DNA of 64,000 nucleotides, from the NCBI GenBank assembly GCA_947561395.2, contig OX387189.1, forward strand, positions 19,406,329 to 19,470,328, given 5' to 3'. This DNA comes from Buxus sempervirens. Its lineage: Eukaryota; Streptophyta; Magnoliopsida; Buxales; Buxaceae. Below the pieces are notes generated by a model. That model saw nothing but the letters and a program-made list of their open reading frames with translations. It searched no databases and was not told where the DNA came from. Within the stretch, counting starts at the first letter, position 1; each line of letters starts with the position of its first letter. The translations under genes and the position numbers were made by a program. Positions 12,901 to 23,605 of this stretch are shown here, piece after piece.

Positions 12901-13629
12901 CGGTCTGTTACTTTTTAGCATCACTGGATCCACTGAGACAATAACAGGACTGTGGTCAGAAATACCAGGAGGCAAGAAATCAATCTCAGAGTGGTTGAAT
13001 TGGCTGATCCATGCAATATTGACAAGAACCCGATCGAGCTTACAAGAAATGCGCCTTTGGCCAGAGCTCATATTGCTCCAAGTGTGCATGAATCCTTTAT
13101 AATGCATTTCAATTAGAAAGCAGTCACTTATACAAGAATTGAAGTCATGAGTGGCACTCGAATTTATTTTCTTACCTCCAAATTTTTCAGAATCTTTTCT
13201 AACACAATTAAAATCCCCAATCAGCAACCAAGGGCTGTCAACAGAGCATAAACGTAGGTCTCTCCAAAGATCTCTCCGAACCATGGCATCATTATCCCCA
13301 TAGACGAAGGATATGTGGGATGATTTTCTAGAGGCCACAAACTCGACCCAGCAATGGATAAGCTGGTGAGATGCAAACAATTTGGAAACAGAAATAACTG
13401 AAGGGTCATAGCAAACCCAAATACGCCCTTTCAAAGCCTGATCGTAGTTCGTAATGCAGGTCCAAGTAGGGCATAATAAGTTATGGACAAAATCCGCATT
13501 CACACTTCGAACCTTCGTCTCCACAAGACATAGCATCGTAAGCCGTTGGGATACAATCAAATTCATAACTTCTCTTTGCTTAGAGGGGTCGTTCAGACCC
13601 CTAATGTTCCATGTAGCCAGCTTAATCAT
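9991..13629 (-). CDS. LINE ORF2: AP-type endonuclease, reverse transcriptase, zinc-binding domain
   Basis: ORF2 nicks target DNA and reverse-transcribes the element RNA from the nick. I take the ATG at 13629-13627 (MIKLATWNIRGLND), since endonuclease homology begins there; the frame is open 23 codons further. Length from that start is 1212 residues. Endonuclease motifs are all visible: TWNIRG, VETKV, GDFNCV and SDHSP (about residue 223). The RT covers roughly residues 460-740, with YRPISCV, RQGDPISPYLFV and FADD at about 688. A zf-RVT-type domain (CVFCRQ..LHLFFQC) lies near 1080-1100. The start codon overlaps the ORF1 stop in ATGATTAA, so re-initiation after ORF1 is plausible. No stop or frameshift is seen. 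Confidence 0.93.
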   Translation of the reverse strand: MIKLATWNIRGLNDPSKQREVMNLIVSQRLTMLCLVETKVRSVNADFVHNLLCPTWTCITNYDQALKGRIWVCYDPSVISVSKLFASHQLIHCWVEFVASRKSSHISFVYGDNDAMVRRDLWRDLRLCSVDSPWLLIGDFNCVRKDSEKFGGKKINSSATHDFNSCISDCFLIEMHYKGFMHTWSNMSSGQRRISCKLDRVLVNIAWISQFNHSEIDFLPPGISDHSPVIVSVDPVMLKSNRPFKFFNFWTSTDDFLPLVAEVWQMPVAGKPMFQLYTKLKKLKLRLKEWSRQKQFAQATFKAVDIREKLELCQKALHSNPLDSHLSSLERRLRKDLAELLRVEEAQYRQKSRIQWMKEGDQCTKFFFNSVVFRRSHNSISRLSDTSGSELTDQTQIRQHIVSHFSKLLGEKDLSLEPFEANFNRFLSLDQIQGLQADVTIDEIKSTMFSLKDDKAPCPDGFTPAFFKKAWNLVGKDVTDAIRSFFLSGKLLKQVNHSIISLVPKKGKRSLISDYRPISCVNTIYKCISKILANRIKAVIGPLVGMHQSAFIPDRSMVDNILLTHELFRSYTLNKGPPRCALKIDIKKAFDSIDWHCVEEVLKGFKFPPRFISWILECVSTTSFSVMINGSMEGFFKGGKGLRQGDPISPYLFVLVMELFDKILKDKIAVNFRPHPKCSEPSIKQLCFADDLFVFSHGDTSSINCVSSALAFFGRVSGLHVNKDKSAVFMAGISDRVKCEILQTLGFMEGHIPVKYLGLPLISSRLSARDCEPLLQKLTSRTQSWQGRHLSYAGRLLLIKSVLFSTAVFWMSVYILPKEVIYKMEKICRHFLWAGNGQHAKQSKVKWDLVCSPIEQGGLGVLNIRLWNKCAVLRQTWLVGSKAANLWVSWVNSNLLRGRNFWSVPIPTSASWVWRKTLEHREIVSRYTKHIINNGRKTSIWYDHWHPLGPLAARFGRRLIYDSGLPDDASVYDLIINGVWDSPIPTSFDLIGVWERLQDLPRPNPNMDDRIIWSLTQSGLFSIRATYKALEPTRPSCPWVGLVWFPCNIPRHAFVTWLAIRSALLTMDRLLKWGTIQNAACVFCRQGNESNLHLFFQCAYSSHVWRFLLHKNGLNASQLIPPWNLIVDYGTSWCTKSIVHILRKLSLSAAVYHIWCERNRRVFKNSALPEEELCKFIMQDISYRLTGRIFVLKDNAFHRQIAMNWGLNCNFS

Positions 13630-15298
13630 GAGGAGGATGAATATCTGAAGTATCACCACAGGGAGCTCCTGATTTAGAAGAAAAAACCAAGCAAGCATTC
13701 TTAGCCTCCTTCATTGCAATCTCATCCACCAGAAGACGTTTCCTAGCCTTCTTACGCTGCTTCTTTGATTGAGAGCTGGAGCTCAAGCACGAAAATGGCA
13801 ATTCATTGAGAAGGTCGAACTGGTTGGGACTCATCACAATTCCAGCTTGGGATTGATCCCCGTGATCAAGAGTTCTAGCTGCAGCATCAGGGGCCGAGTG
13901 ATTAAGAGAATTATCCCAACTACACCCCACGGGTTTATCCGCCACATGCACAGGTTCTTCATGCTTATCACCAACATGCACAACTGTTCCTACATGGGCG
14001 TTGTCATCAGATTCAATCGCAACCGCCCTAACCGGCTCAATCTCAACAGTCTTGTCCATATACACGAGCTCTACAGCCCCTACTGGCTCTGATTCAATAC
14101 CCATTCCTGATTCAACGGCCTTGTCAACGTTCACAGGCTCAACCTCCCCTGCATTCGGTTGATTGGACTCTATTCCATGATCAGAAGTAGTATTAAGATG
14201 CTCGGTCTGGTCCTGAGAGTTCCTTTCAACAGTAATTCCATCCGGAAGTTCTGATATATCCTGAATAGAGGAGAAACACCTTCCTGTTGGCCTCCACTGC
14301 CTAGCCCGTACCCGACTACATCTGGATTCAGAGTGTCCGAATACATCACAAATCTTGCATTTGATAGGTTTCCAACCATACTCAGTTCGAATCACTGAAG
14401 TAGAGTTCTCAGGACCATGCTGCACATGAATTTGATCTGGGAAGGAACACTGGGTATCCACTTCGACACATACTCGAGCAAAGCTCAGCTTGGATCGCTT
14501 TTCTGTCATCTCATCTAGATACAACGGTTTACCAATACCACTAGCAATGAAGCTTAGCCCCATAGGTGTCCAGAATTCCAGAGGAACGTTGAACAATTTC
14601 ACCCATATTGGTACCTTAGCAAGTTGGGATTTTTCAAGTAAAAGATTTGGCTCCCATTCCTTGAAGACCATCAGTCGACCAGCCATGTACCAGGGCCCCT
14701 GGTGTAGAACCTTGTCTCTGACTGAGGAAGACGAGAATCTTAGGAGAAAGAAGCCGTTATCCATGCTAAAGATGTCAACCTTCCCCCACATCTTAAGTGC
14801 CAGACTTTTGATAACATTCAGAGGGAGGCTTCTGTCCAAGAAATAACCAATAAGGCAGCCCTTCCAAACGTCAATACCTTGGTTAATAACCTCAAGAGGA
14901 GGAGTAACCATAACCTTGCCGTCAACAATCGTTGGAGCATAAAACGATAATTTGACTTTATCTGAAATCTCAGCATGGAAAAGCTCAGACCAGGACTTTC
15001 CATTCTTAGCATGACTCGAATTTGGAGCTACCTGATGGACAGATAAGTCGCCCAAACTAGGACCTGGGCCACTGCAATGCGCCTGCAAGACAGAGCCGAG
15101 CGGAGCAACTGTGTTTCCGCTGGAACACTGTCCTGAGGCAGCGTTAGCAGGCGAAGAGCACAGAGGCGGGAACGAATTAAAGGAGAGTCGGTGATCTAAG
15201 GCATCATCGCGCCGAGTAATTGGCTCACCTGCCGGAACAGAAGCCAGCACACTAGCCGGCCCGGCAGGCTGCCCAGGCGAAGACAATGGAGAGACCAT
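13622..15298 (-). CDS. LINE ORF1: DUF4283-type RNA-binding protein with zinc knuckle
   Basis: A 558-residue gag-like protein expected to bind element RNA and form the RNP. A Ser/Ala/Pro-rich N-terminus (about 1-100) precedes a DUF4283-like region (about 105-275; GCLIGYFLDRSLPLNVIKSL, then GPWYMAGRLMVFKEW). A CX2CX4HX4C knuckle, CKICDVFGHSESRC, follows at about residue 312. The tail is acidic and Val/Glu-rich with degenerate repeats of VEPV/AVE words, then a basic patch (KKQRKKARKRLL). The start is the first ATG of the frame. The stop TAA at 13624-13622 overlaps the ORF2 start by 8 nt. DUF4283 plus CCHC is the usual ORF1 architecture of this plant LINE lineage. Confidence 0.88.
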   Translation of the reverse strand: MVSPLSSPGQPAGPASVLASVPAGEPITRRDDALDHRLSFNSFPPLCSSPANAASGQCSSGNTVAPLGSVLQAHCSGPGPSLGDLSVHQVAPNSSHAKNGKSWSELFHAEISDKVKLSFYAPTIVDGKVMVTPPLEVINQGIDVWKGCLIGYFLDRSLPLNVIKSLALKMWGKVDIFSMDNGFFLLRFSSSSVRDKVLHQGPWYMAGRLMVFKEWEPNLLLEKSQLAKVPIWVKLFNVPLEFWTPMGLSFIASGIGKPLYLDEMTEKRSKLSFARVCVEVDTQCSFPDQIHVQHGPENSTSVIRTEYGWKPIKCKICDVFGHSESRCSRVRARQWRPTGRCFSSIQDISELPDGITVERNSQDQTEHLNTTSDHGIESNQPNAGEVEPVNVDKAVESGMGIESEPVGAVELVYMDKTVEIEPVRAVAIESDDNAHVGTVVHVGDKHEEPVHVADKPVGCSWDNSLNHSAPDAAARTLDHGDQSQAGIVMSPNQFDLLNELPFSCLSSSSQSKKQRKKARKRLLVDEIAMKEAKNACLVFSSKSGAPCGDTSDIHPPHD

Positions 15299-15925
15299 CT
15301 CAGATAAGATACAGAGGCGCCATCAAGCCAACGACAGTGTTCCAGGACGATGGAAGACCAGGCAAGAAACACCACCCCCGACGATAGTCTGCCCGACGAT
15401 AATCTGCCCGACAACCTTCACAAGACTATGGAAGACCAAATATAAACGATAATCAGGACCACCCGGAATCAATAAAATGCCAAAACGATAGACTGTCCCA
15501 GACGCTAATCTGTCCGACGATAACTGCCCGACGATAATCTGCCCAACGATAATAATGTCCCAGACTGTGAACTGCCCGACGATAAACCGAATCAGAGCAG
15601 CCCCGGAGCAACAAGGAGCTAAACTAAGCAGCCGCGAACATAAACCCACGTCCAGAAGTAAGCCAGCAGAACCCCACAGCACGAACAGGAACTCGCATCC
15701 ACGATAATAAGAAACGCGGCAACCGACTGATAGAGGACAACCACGAACGGAAAGCCCCAACCACGGGAAACTGGAATCCCCGGCCACGCACAGAAAACCC
15801 CGACCAAGCACAGAACTCACGGAAAACCACAGCCACTGCAGACGACGACCACGAACCGATACCACGGCCAAATGCGTCCTCCACGAACCGTAATCCCCGG
15901 CCACGCACCCAAGGAAAAATAGCAC
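15299..15925 (-). promoter_or_regulatory. LINE 5' UTR with CGACGATAATCTG-type motif array (probable internal promoter)
   Basis: GC-rich relative to the AT-rich flanks. Between 15378 and 15590 the plus strand repeats CCCGACGATAATCTG and variants about eight times (for example 15380, 15395, 15408, 15503, 15517, 15530, 15545, 15578). L1 elements carry internal promoters in their 5' UTR, so the array may hold factor sites; that role is inferred. The reading frames through here have no recognisable product. Confidence 0.55.
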
Positions 15926-16075
15926 GAAATTAATTAGATTAGAAGTTCCTAATGAGTTAGGTTTAAGGAAAAATAATTAGAAGGAAAGATAAAATAGGAA
16001 AGGTTTCCAAATAGAATTGGGAATCCTAGTTAGAAAGTCTCTTAAATCAATTAGGACTTCTAATTTAAGTGAGCC

Positions 16076-16083
16076 TATAAAAG
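16076..16083 (+). promoter_or_regulatory. Candidate LTR TATA box
   Basis: TATAAAAG lies about 0.57 kb into the LTR when the LINE is discounted. The related solo LTR has the same word at a similar distance from its start. Confidence 0.45.
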
Positions 16084-18001
16084 GAAGGCATTAGGGAAGG
16101 TTTGGGGTTTCCATTAAGTCAATCATGAGGAGAAAAGAAGAGGGAAATTTTGTGCATAGGGCTGGAGAAAAATAGAAAGAGAGATAGAAGAAAAATGTGT
16201 TTTATGAAGAAGGAAAGTTGTAGAATTTCGACCAGCTGTATTCGAATTAAGATCTAGAGAGATCCAACCATTGGATTGGCCTCAAATTTGGAAGTTATGT
16301 TCCTAACCCGTAGGAATTCAATATGAACGGTGAAGATTTGATTTAAAGAAATTTAGAGTTGGGTGATAAATCTCAGAAATTCGGTGGACATTCGAGTTTC
16401 TTAGAAGAATGATTTCATATGTTGAGGCAAGTAGCAAACACTTTGACAAACTAGAAAAATTGCATGATTCCGTATGGTTTAGATGTTTTATCATGATTTG
16501 TTTTGATTCAAATCTTGGTTTGAAAAGTTGAGAGTTAAGATGGTTTTGCTTTCATACACTTTTAAAGAAATCAATAAAAGTGATGATCATAAGAGAATTA
16601 ATTAAGTAGGAAACTTTAAATCAACTTATAACTACTGAGAATAGGTTAGGATTGTCTTAAAAGTAATTCAGAATGAAGATATGAAGATTAGAAACAATTA
16701 AAACTATGAAAAGTATTTTATATTTCGGAAATCAGAAAACCCAGAAAATATAGTGAAATTTGGTCGAGTGCCCAATAGGCTGCTCGAGCGCAATTGCAGG
16801 CGCCTCGCCTTTGTATTTTAAAAATAGAATAACAGAACCTTGAAACTCAATGCCCGGGAGGACGCTTGAGCGCGATCTCGAGCGTCTAAGCAAAATTTCA
16901 CCCAGTAATTGTAGTTGCCCTTTTTATTGATGAACTTGATATAATTGAATTTTGTGGATTCTATTGAAATAAAAAGAAGTTTCTTAGAGCACTCTGAGAT
17001 ATTCTTAATTCCTTATTCTTGTGTAATTGATTGCTCTATTATCAAACAAGTAATGCCTTGATCCGAGAAAAAAAAGAGAAAAAAATGACCTGGATTTGGG
17101 GCATTACAGTGAGTTACCACTTGAGGGTGAGGAAGCTATCTCCTGCGGGGGAGATGTAGGTGCTATGTGTTCACATTCTGCGGTTGAGTTATGCTATCTC
17201 CTGCGGGGGGTGGCTGCAGTCTTAGAGATGTGCATTCTCCTGTGGAGGAGGTGTGGGTATTACGTGTTTAGATCCTGCAGTAGAGGTAGGCTACTACCTG
17301 AAGGTGAGCTTTAATTACTAATTATATATGATTTGTTTTCTTTTAAAAAGAAAGAAATTGATTGATCGGTTTAGCCATGTTTTGACAAGAATGATTTTGA
17401 AAGAAATATTAAAATAACATGATTAATATGATTAATTGTTTTGGGAAAAGTATTTGTATTAATTTAAAGAAAATTGTAGATTTGATTTATACGGCTTTGT
17501 CTTCTTGAGTTAACGATACTTGTGATATTATTTTGCAACTCATGAAAGGTTTATAAAGGATGTGTGTGTATGTGTATATATATATAAACTGTTTTCTTTC
17601 ATGCATGTTGCTACTTGCTGAGATTTTATATCTCATTTGTTACTTTTAAATGTTTTGTTTTCATGTAATCTTGGAGAGGATGCCTTGGGTTAGTCTGATA
17701 GTGGGCTTGAAGTGTAGAATATCCAGAAGAAAAGAGTAGGATATTGATATAGATGTTTTTATTTTCTTAGAATAATAGTAGATGATCTAGTAGAGTTTGA
17801 GAGTTAGTTAAATTGTAGTTGCCTTTCATTTGATTAATTGATGAAATAGTCAGATATAGATTCTAATGAATAATTTAAGCTTCCTAGCACTTTGATAACT
17901 CTTAAATCTTTTAGTTATATCTTTTGAGCTGATTGTGATGTATTACAAATTAATGCCTTGATCCGAGTCATAAAACAAATGACCCGGATTCGAGGCGTTA
18001 C

Positions 18002-18180
18002 ATCTCTGGACTGTAACTGAGACTTTACGTTGAATCTCAAGCCACAGACCGCCTAATAGACAAACCATAGGCTCCCAGGTGTCTGCTTGCACCCCATCAG
18101 GCAGTGGTGACTCCAAAAACCCCATTTTCCCAGGAGGCACGCACTCACGTGCACCTTACATGTGCGACCCGCGGATCGGA
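18002..18180 (+). mobile_element. Ogre/Tat-like LTR 3'-end fragment
   Basis: It contains GAATCTCAAGCC..CAGAC and CCCAGGTGTCTGCTTGCACCCCATCAGGCAGTGGTGACTCC-like order (written here in pieces), matching 40610-40720 and 55165-55255 in the two longer Ogre-like LTRs. It is much decayed and lies between the LTR end at 18001 and the split LTR that hosts the CACTA element. Confidence 0.6.
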
Positions 18181-18346
18181 CATAGTGCTTACATCTCCCC
18201 CGCAGGAAATAGATCCCCTCACCCTCAGGTGGTAGCTTACACACCCATCTCCCACGTAGTATGCAATCACGTAGCAACCACATCTCCCCCACATGTTGTA
18301 TCTCCCTTGCAGGATGCAATCCCATCTAGACTACATCTTCCCCACA
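18181..18346 (-). mobile_element. Left fragment of the LTR that hosts the CACTA element
   Basis: CATCTCCCCCGCAGG, CCCTCAGGTGGTAG and TTGCAGGATGCAATC modules repeat in the sequence right of the CACTA element (49613-49950). The two pieces are therefore one LTR, cut at ACA. The far left LTR terminus is not seen. Confidence 0.65.
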
Positions 18347-18800
18347 CACTACAAAAAGGTGGAGTTTTATCAGCGGTAGTCTACAGCTGGTAAAAATGTG
18401 ATAGCCGATGTTAAATCCTTCGGCGGCAGTAAGTTGTACCACCCCGAAATATCCAGCCGGTAAACGAATTGTCGGCACTCTTAACGGCGGTAAGACATTT
18501 TCAGTCACTAAATTTTAGAAATATGCGACGACTTTTTAGTGGCGGTAAATACCGCCCTTTATTGTTCAAAATCAGCTGTGGATATTTTTATCCACTGCTG
18601 ATATTAGTAATAGCAGCAGGTACCACCTGCTGCTAAATGCCATCACATGCACTTATTAACATTTTACATTCAGCGGCAATAGCTACTGTCGCTGAATCAT
18701 TGAATCGTAAAGAATCAGAGGTGTTTTAAGCGGTGGTAGCTACCGCCCCTTAAACGTGTTTTTATATATAGCGGCGGTAGCTACCACTGCTAAAGACTTG
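18347..18800. repeat. CACTA left terminal inverted repeat and subterminal array
   Basis: After the 11-bp terminal repeat, short words of the type AGCGGCGGTAG, GGCGGTAA and TACCGCC recur in both orientations about every 30-60 bp. Such arrays are TnpA-binding regions in characterised CACTA elements; binding here is inferred. Confidence 0.8.
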
Positions 18801-20454
18801 AACCTGCATACAAAAAATTTGCAATTAGTTTGCTGTTATCCATCAAACCGAAAGACCTTGTAAAATACCTGTTTTCCTGGCAAATTTTATAATGAATACA
18901 ACTACAGAATTAAAAAAAAAAATTGAATTAGAAGAGATTCAAAGTAAATTAAAGTACTGCAAAACATTCATGTTATATAAAACTAATTAAATAAAAGTAA
19001 ATTGGGTTTCCATTAACAAGTGACATTGTAACTCATATCAATTTAACATACCTGCATGAAAATAGCAATTAATCATTAGTATTATCATAATTATGAATTC
19101 TAAATTATAAGTAGAAAAATCAAATTAGATAATAAAAAAATACAGGTAAATATAGGAACAAAGCTATCTTGTACATTACTCACCTCAAATAATAAGAGTG
19201 TCACGTAGGAGAATCCGGAGGACTGTCATTTGCAGATGTTTCGCTGGGATGCCATACATTGTGACAAAAATCATTAAGTATGGCATTTAAATATATAGTT
19301 GATAAAATCTTGTGCTATATGTATTTTTTGAGGTATTTGTATAATACCTGTCTTTGAAGTGAACTGATTAAGCTTCTAAGTTCTGAATATTCTTTGGCAT
19401 GTTGTGAAACAGTTGCTTCAATTGCTTCTCGTTGTCTCCTCTCCTCATCTAGTCGCTCTTCCGTACGTTGCAATTGTTCTCGCATCCTATTAAACTCATC
19501 CATATCGACATAACGAGATGACATATTGCTCGAGGATGCGCCACCCCACAGCCTAATGGGAGTGTGGCCTAGCCTACAACATCGCACCCTGCCATATGTG
19601 TCACGCCTCATGACTTGAGTATATACATCATCTCGGGCCGTCGAATCTGGTGTGCCTTGTTCTATAATATTTCGCATTTGATCCTGGAAAAAATATTTAT
19701 ACAATCATTTAGTTATCAAAATAAATGCTTATACAGTTACTCATATTGAACCATTACACCTACAATAGGATGAAATGATTGCAATACAAGTGCATAGGTA
19801 ATCATAAATTTCGTATAACTTACTATGTTGTCAGTCGCTTCATCATTGATTGGTGTGCCATCTTTTCGAGTATGCATTCTTATAAAAGTCTCAGCACAGC
19901 TCGCTAATCCCTAATGAAAAAGTATGTTGTTAATCCATCATAAATCATTTAAACATCCACAATTAGACATTAATACAATTGACCCAAATAAAAGAGGAAA
20001 AAATATAAAAACAAAGATCTTAAAGAGATAAATAAAGAAAAAATAATAAAAATTTTGGCAGCATCTCCCTTAAAAATAAAGCATTGTCCAGACCAAATTG
20101 GTCTAAAATAAAGCCATTGAACCTGAAAACAAAAAAATAGCACAAATATTGCATCACATCCACAATCCAACCCATGCATCCACATCCATATTTATCCCAC
20201 AAACCATAACATCCAAACAAATAGCTATGTTAGCACTAAAACATATGGAATATATTGTAAATAAAAAATTCCATTTAATGAAAGAAAAAAAGCATATAGT
20301 TGTGAGGTGTCTTTTAATAGACACCTAGTGTATATGTTAACTTCTACTGTGAAGGTTGGGGAAAAATATAGTATACTTCAAATTTGAAGTTGCTGGAGCA
20401 TCAAAATGAGTCAATTTCCAAAAGAACCGATTTACAAGTTGGCAAAGTGGATGG

Positions 20455-23448
20455 TGTAAAACCCTAGATTTTTCTAAAAATAAAATAAATAATTAAGAGA
20501 TAAATTATGGAGGAAAATGCTAAGAAATTTAATAGTAGGAGAATTAAAGAAAGATTTAAAGGTTAAAATAGGAATTTAAAAAGGAAGGGTAATTTGGTCA
20601 TTTCAAATTTGTTAAATTCATGAAAGAAAATAAGATAATTAGTTATTAAGTTAACAAATTCAAATAGACAAAATCTTAGCTTAGTTGGATGTAAAATAAT
20701 GAAATTAAGGCTTAAAGGGTGGAAAAAGGGCCTAATGGTTATTATATTATTTAGGGTCCAAAATTTAGGTATTTTGAGTGAATAATAAAAGTCTAATGAC
20801 AATTTAAAATTAGGAATAAGACTAAGCACGAAAATTAATTAAGAGATCCCTTAAAAGAGAGTTAAATGAGTTAAATTAAGGAGAAGGGTAGACGAGGGAA
20901 TATACTTAGTATATTAGAGTAAGCTAAACCTAATTAGAATTAGTCTATTAGAGAGGTTATAAAAGAGAGGTTTAAAGAGTGTTTTAGGTTTTGAAAATAA
21001 GTTAGAAGGAGAGGGAAATTCGTGCATAAGTGATGGGAGCCAAAATAGAAGGAAAGAAGAGAGAAAATTAGAACGAAGAAGAGTTGTAGAGATGGCCGAC
21101 CAGCCAACTTCGAACGGCGAGCTAGGAATATCCAACTATTGAAATGGGCTGAAATTTTAGGGTTTTGTTCTACTCATGAAAGACTTCAAACTGAACGGTG
21201 GAGATCTAAATTGGAGAAGTCTAGAGGGGTGCGGTCGAGCTTCAAAAACGGGCACAAACGAAGGTTCTAAAAAAAATCTGGGTTCATCATAAGGCAAGTA
21301 GCAAACCCTTGAAACTGGAGGAAATGCATGTTTTCTTGTGATTTTGATGTTTGATCGTATTGTTTTTTAAGTTGGATTTCATGGGAAAAAAGCTTATTTG
21401 TTTATAAAGAATTGTTTGGTGATTTAACTTTCTTTTAGAAATTAAGAAAAGGTTGATCATGGTGAGTTTAAACTTAAAAAGAAACTCAAGATAAGGAGAA
21501 AGATGATGGGATTAGTTTAGGGTTGTCTCAGAACTAGTTTAGGATGGAAATCAAATGTTTAGAATCAAATCAAGTTAATAGTATGTATAGAAAGTTCGAA
21601 AATTTTTGTAAAGGGAAGAAAAACAGTGTTATAGCCGGAGCGCTCGAGACACCACTTGAGCGTTACTTCAGGTGATAGGCCTTTGAAAAATAACAGAACC
21701 TGAAAACTTAACCGCTAGAGCAATCACTCGAGCGACCAACTGTTAGAAATTTCAAAACTTGGGATTTGTGCCCAGATTCAATTTCTAATGATTTTTCTTG
21801 GAATTTTAATGTTGTAACACCTGTAAATAGGGTAATTTGAGATGTAGGAAGTGACGGAATTAAATTTGGATAAAAGAGTAATTATTTGGGACAATGAATG
21901 TAATAAGAATCAAAGGAGACTAGTTAAGGTAAACCTATGCACTCATACCATTTTTTATTAGGATTCTAAGTATGAAACCTAGTTTAACAAGTCATAATAG
22001 ACTTAAATTAACTTCTGGAAAGAATCAATAGCATAACCCAAAGGTTTTTAGAGATATAGAGTATTAGTTGGTAATAAGGATTTAAAAACTAAGGATTTTA
22101 GGCTAAACCAAAGTGTAGGATTGGAGTAAAAGTTGTAGGAAATAAAGAATAACCTGAATACTAAATTAGAAAGATAAACTAAGTATGCCCACACTAACAC
22201 GACTCAAATATGAACTTTTCTTATTAAACGACCTAGAACTTTGTTTGAGAACTGTTTAATGGTTATTTTGAATATCTTTTGATTGGACACCGTGGTTTTA
22301 GAAATTATTGCTGGATATAGCACTTGGGATATGTTTATGATTATTGGTACGAGGTTTATTACTGAATATTGAATCTTTGAGTTATTCAAGGTTTTGATTG
22401 TGAGTTGTGTCTAGTGGGCAATGCTTAGTATGGATCCATATCTTAGCTAGAAAGTGAAAGGGAATTGGCTGGTAAGTTATTCTTGTTCGGAACTCCCTAG
22501 TATGCAGTCCGTCGTACTTGCAGGTGCGGGCGACGTAGGCAGCAATCCTCGACCGCTACAGGTGCGGCCTAGTCTTAACTGAGATTGTTGATCGGTAAAC
22601 GGTTTTTATTTTGTTATTCAGGTTACCATCCGCATGCTTTAATGAAACATCGACTTTCACGAGCTTTATACTGGTCATGCTGGTAGGTTACTTGTGACTC
22701 GCACGTTGGAACTATGATTTGGCCGTGCTTGACGATCACTTGTGACTTACACATGCACTGGTATTAAACGTGTTGTCGTGGGTCCATTAATCTTTGATCG
22801 GATTGGTATGGCCTCCGCAGAAGTGGTACCCTTGATGGGATTTTATTTTGGACTGAGGATTGTACTCGCCAACCCATTCGTGGGTGGTCCGCGTTGATGG
22901 TTAATGGAGGAGATGGTAGTGACTGCAAGTATGGGCTCCATCTATCATGTAAGTCGTGATGTGGCAAACTATGGGGTAGGAATATCTTATTAAGTGGTTT
23001 CAGTTCATGAGTCCTATTATGTCACACGTGTTTGTTTTGGATTGGTAATTGTTATTGATATATTATCGTATTATCGTGGTTTTGGTTTTATCGTTCACCT
23101 CATGACTATTATTGTAAAATTATGGACTGATTTACATCATGCACATTGCTAATTGTTGAGATTTATTCTCACTCCAGTTTCTCCCTATTTTTCAGGTACT
23201 CTTGGCGAGGACGTCAAATTTTGGGCTAATTGTAGATGGGTAATCTATATAGCTGTAGGTTGCTCATGGAATTGAAATCCTTGTATATCATAGTTGTTGA
23301 TTAATAAAGAGAATTTGAATTCAAGTTTCCGCATTTACTCTGATTATAAAGTTAGAAAAAGTTTCAAATTTCCCAGTTTCTTTAGTTGCTTTGTTTATTT
23401 ACCATAACACCTTAGGTTTGGGAATGGACCTGGAACCGGGGCGTTACA
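20455..23448 (+). mobile_element. Solo LTR (3.0 kb), TSD GATGG
   Basis: It starts TGTAAAACCC, ends GGGGCGTTACA, and is flanked by GATGG (20450-20454 and 23449-23453). It has the same general plan as the 9404 LTR. A GAGCGCTCGAG module sits at about 21640-21740, and a block at 22405-22450 (TAGTGGGCAATGCT, ATGGATCCATA) is shared with two other LTRs. No internal region is left. It is inserted in the CACTA element. Confidence 0.93.
20959..20966 (+). promoter_or_regulatory. Candidate LTR TATA box
   Basis: TATAAAAG lies 0.5 kb inside the solo LTR, the same word and similar spacing as in the 9404 LTR. Confidence 0.45.
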
Positions 23449-23605
23449 GATGGTTTCTCTTTCATGCATCCCATTACGAAGTGTACATGTTCTTTTTGAG
23501 TTCCAAACAAGTTAAAATTGCTTATTGGATAAATTAGAAATTGTTCAGTGCCTTTCTTATAGTTGCACATATTTTTTTCATTCAAACTCAACCTTGGTTG
23601 TCAAG

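Larger units (their letters stand above)
9822..15925 (-). mobile_element. Full-length L1-type LINE, apparently intact
   Basis: The 3' poly(A) appears as a T run at 9822-9833. ORF2 and ORF1 follow on the minus strand, then a GC-rich 5' UTR of about 600 bp (15299 to about 15925). Both ORFs are uninterrupted. LTR sequence resumes with GCACGAAATTAATT. A clean target duplication could not be read, so the 5' boundary is uncertain by some tens of bases. It is the only full-length LINE of the four in the window. Confidence 0.88.
9404..18001 (+). mobile_element. Gypsy-type 3' LTR, interrupted by a LINE and with a duplicated 3' end
   Basis: It starts TGTAAAACCC just after the polypurine tract. The LTR body resumes after the LINE at about 15925 and shows similarity to the solo LTR at 20455-23448 (for example GCACGAAATTAATT against GCACGAAAATTAATT). 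Two LTR-like ends are present: GGGGCATTACA at 17108 and GAGGCGTTACA at 18001. Each is preceded by a related stretch of about 190-200 bp (16908-17108 and 17812-18001). Without the LINE the LTR is about 1.6 kb (first end) or 2.5 kb (second end). CTCCTGCGGGGGAG modules lie at 17130-17290. Confidence 0.7.

Noticed and set aside
15323..15925. 200-codon minus-strand ORF upstream of LINE ORF1
   Set aside because: Lies in the LINE 5' UTR, Cys/Gly/Trp-rich with no domain; open because of GC content.
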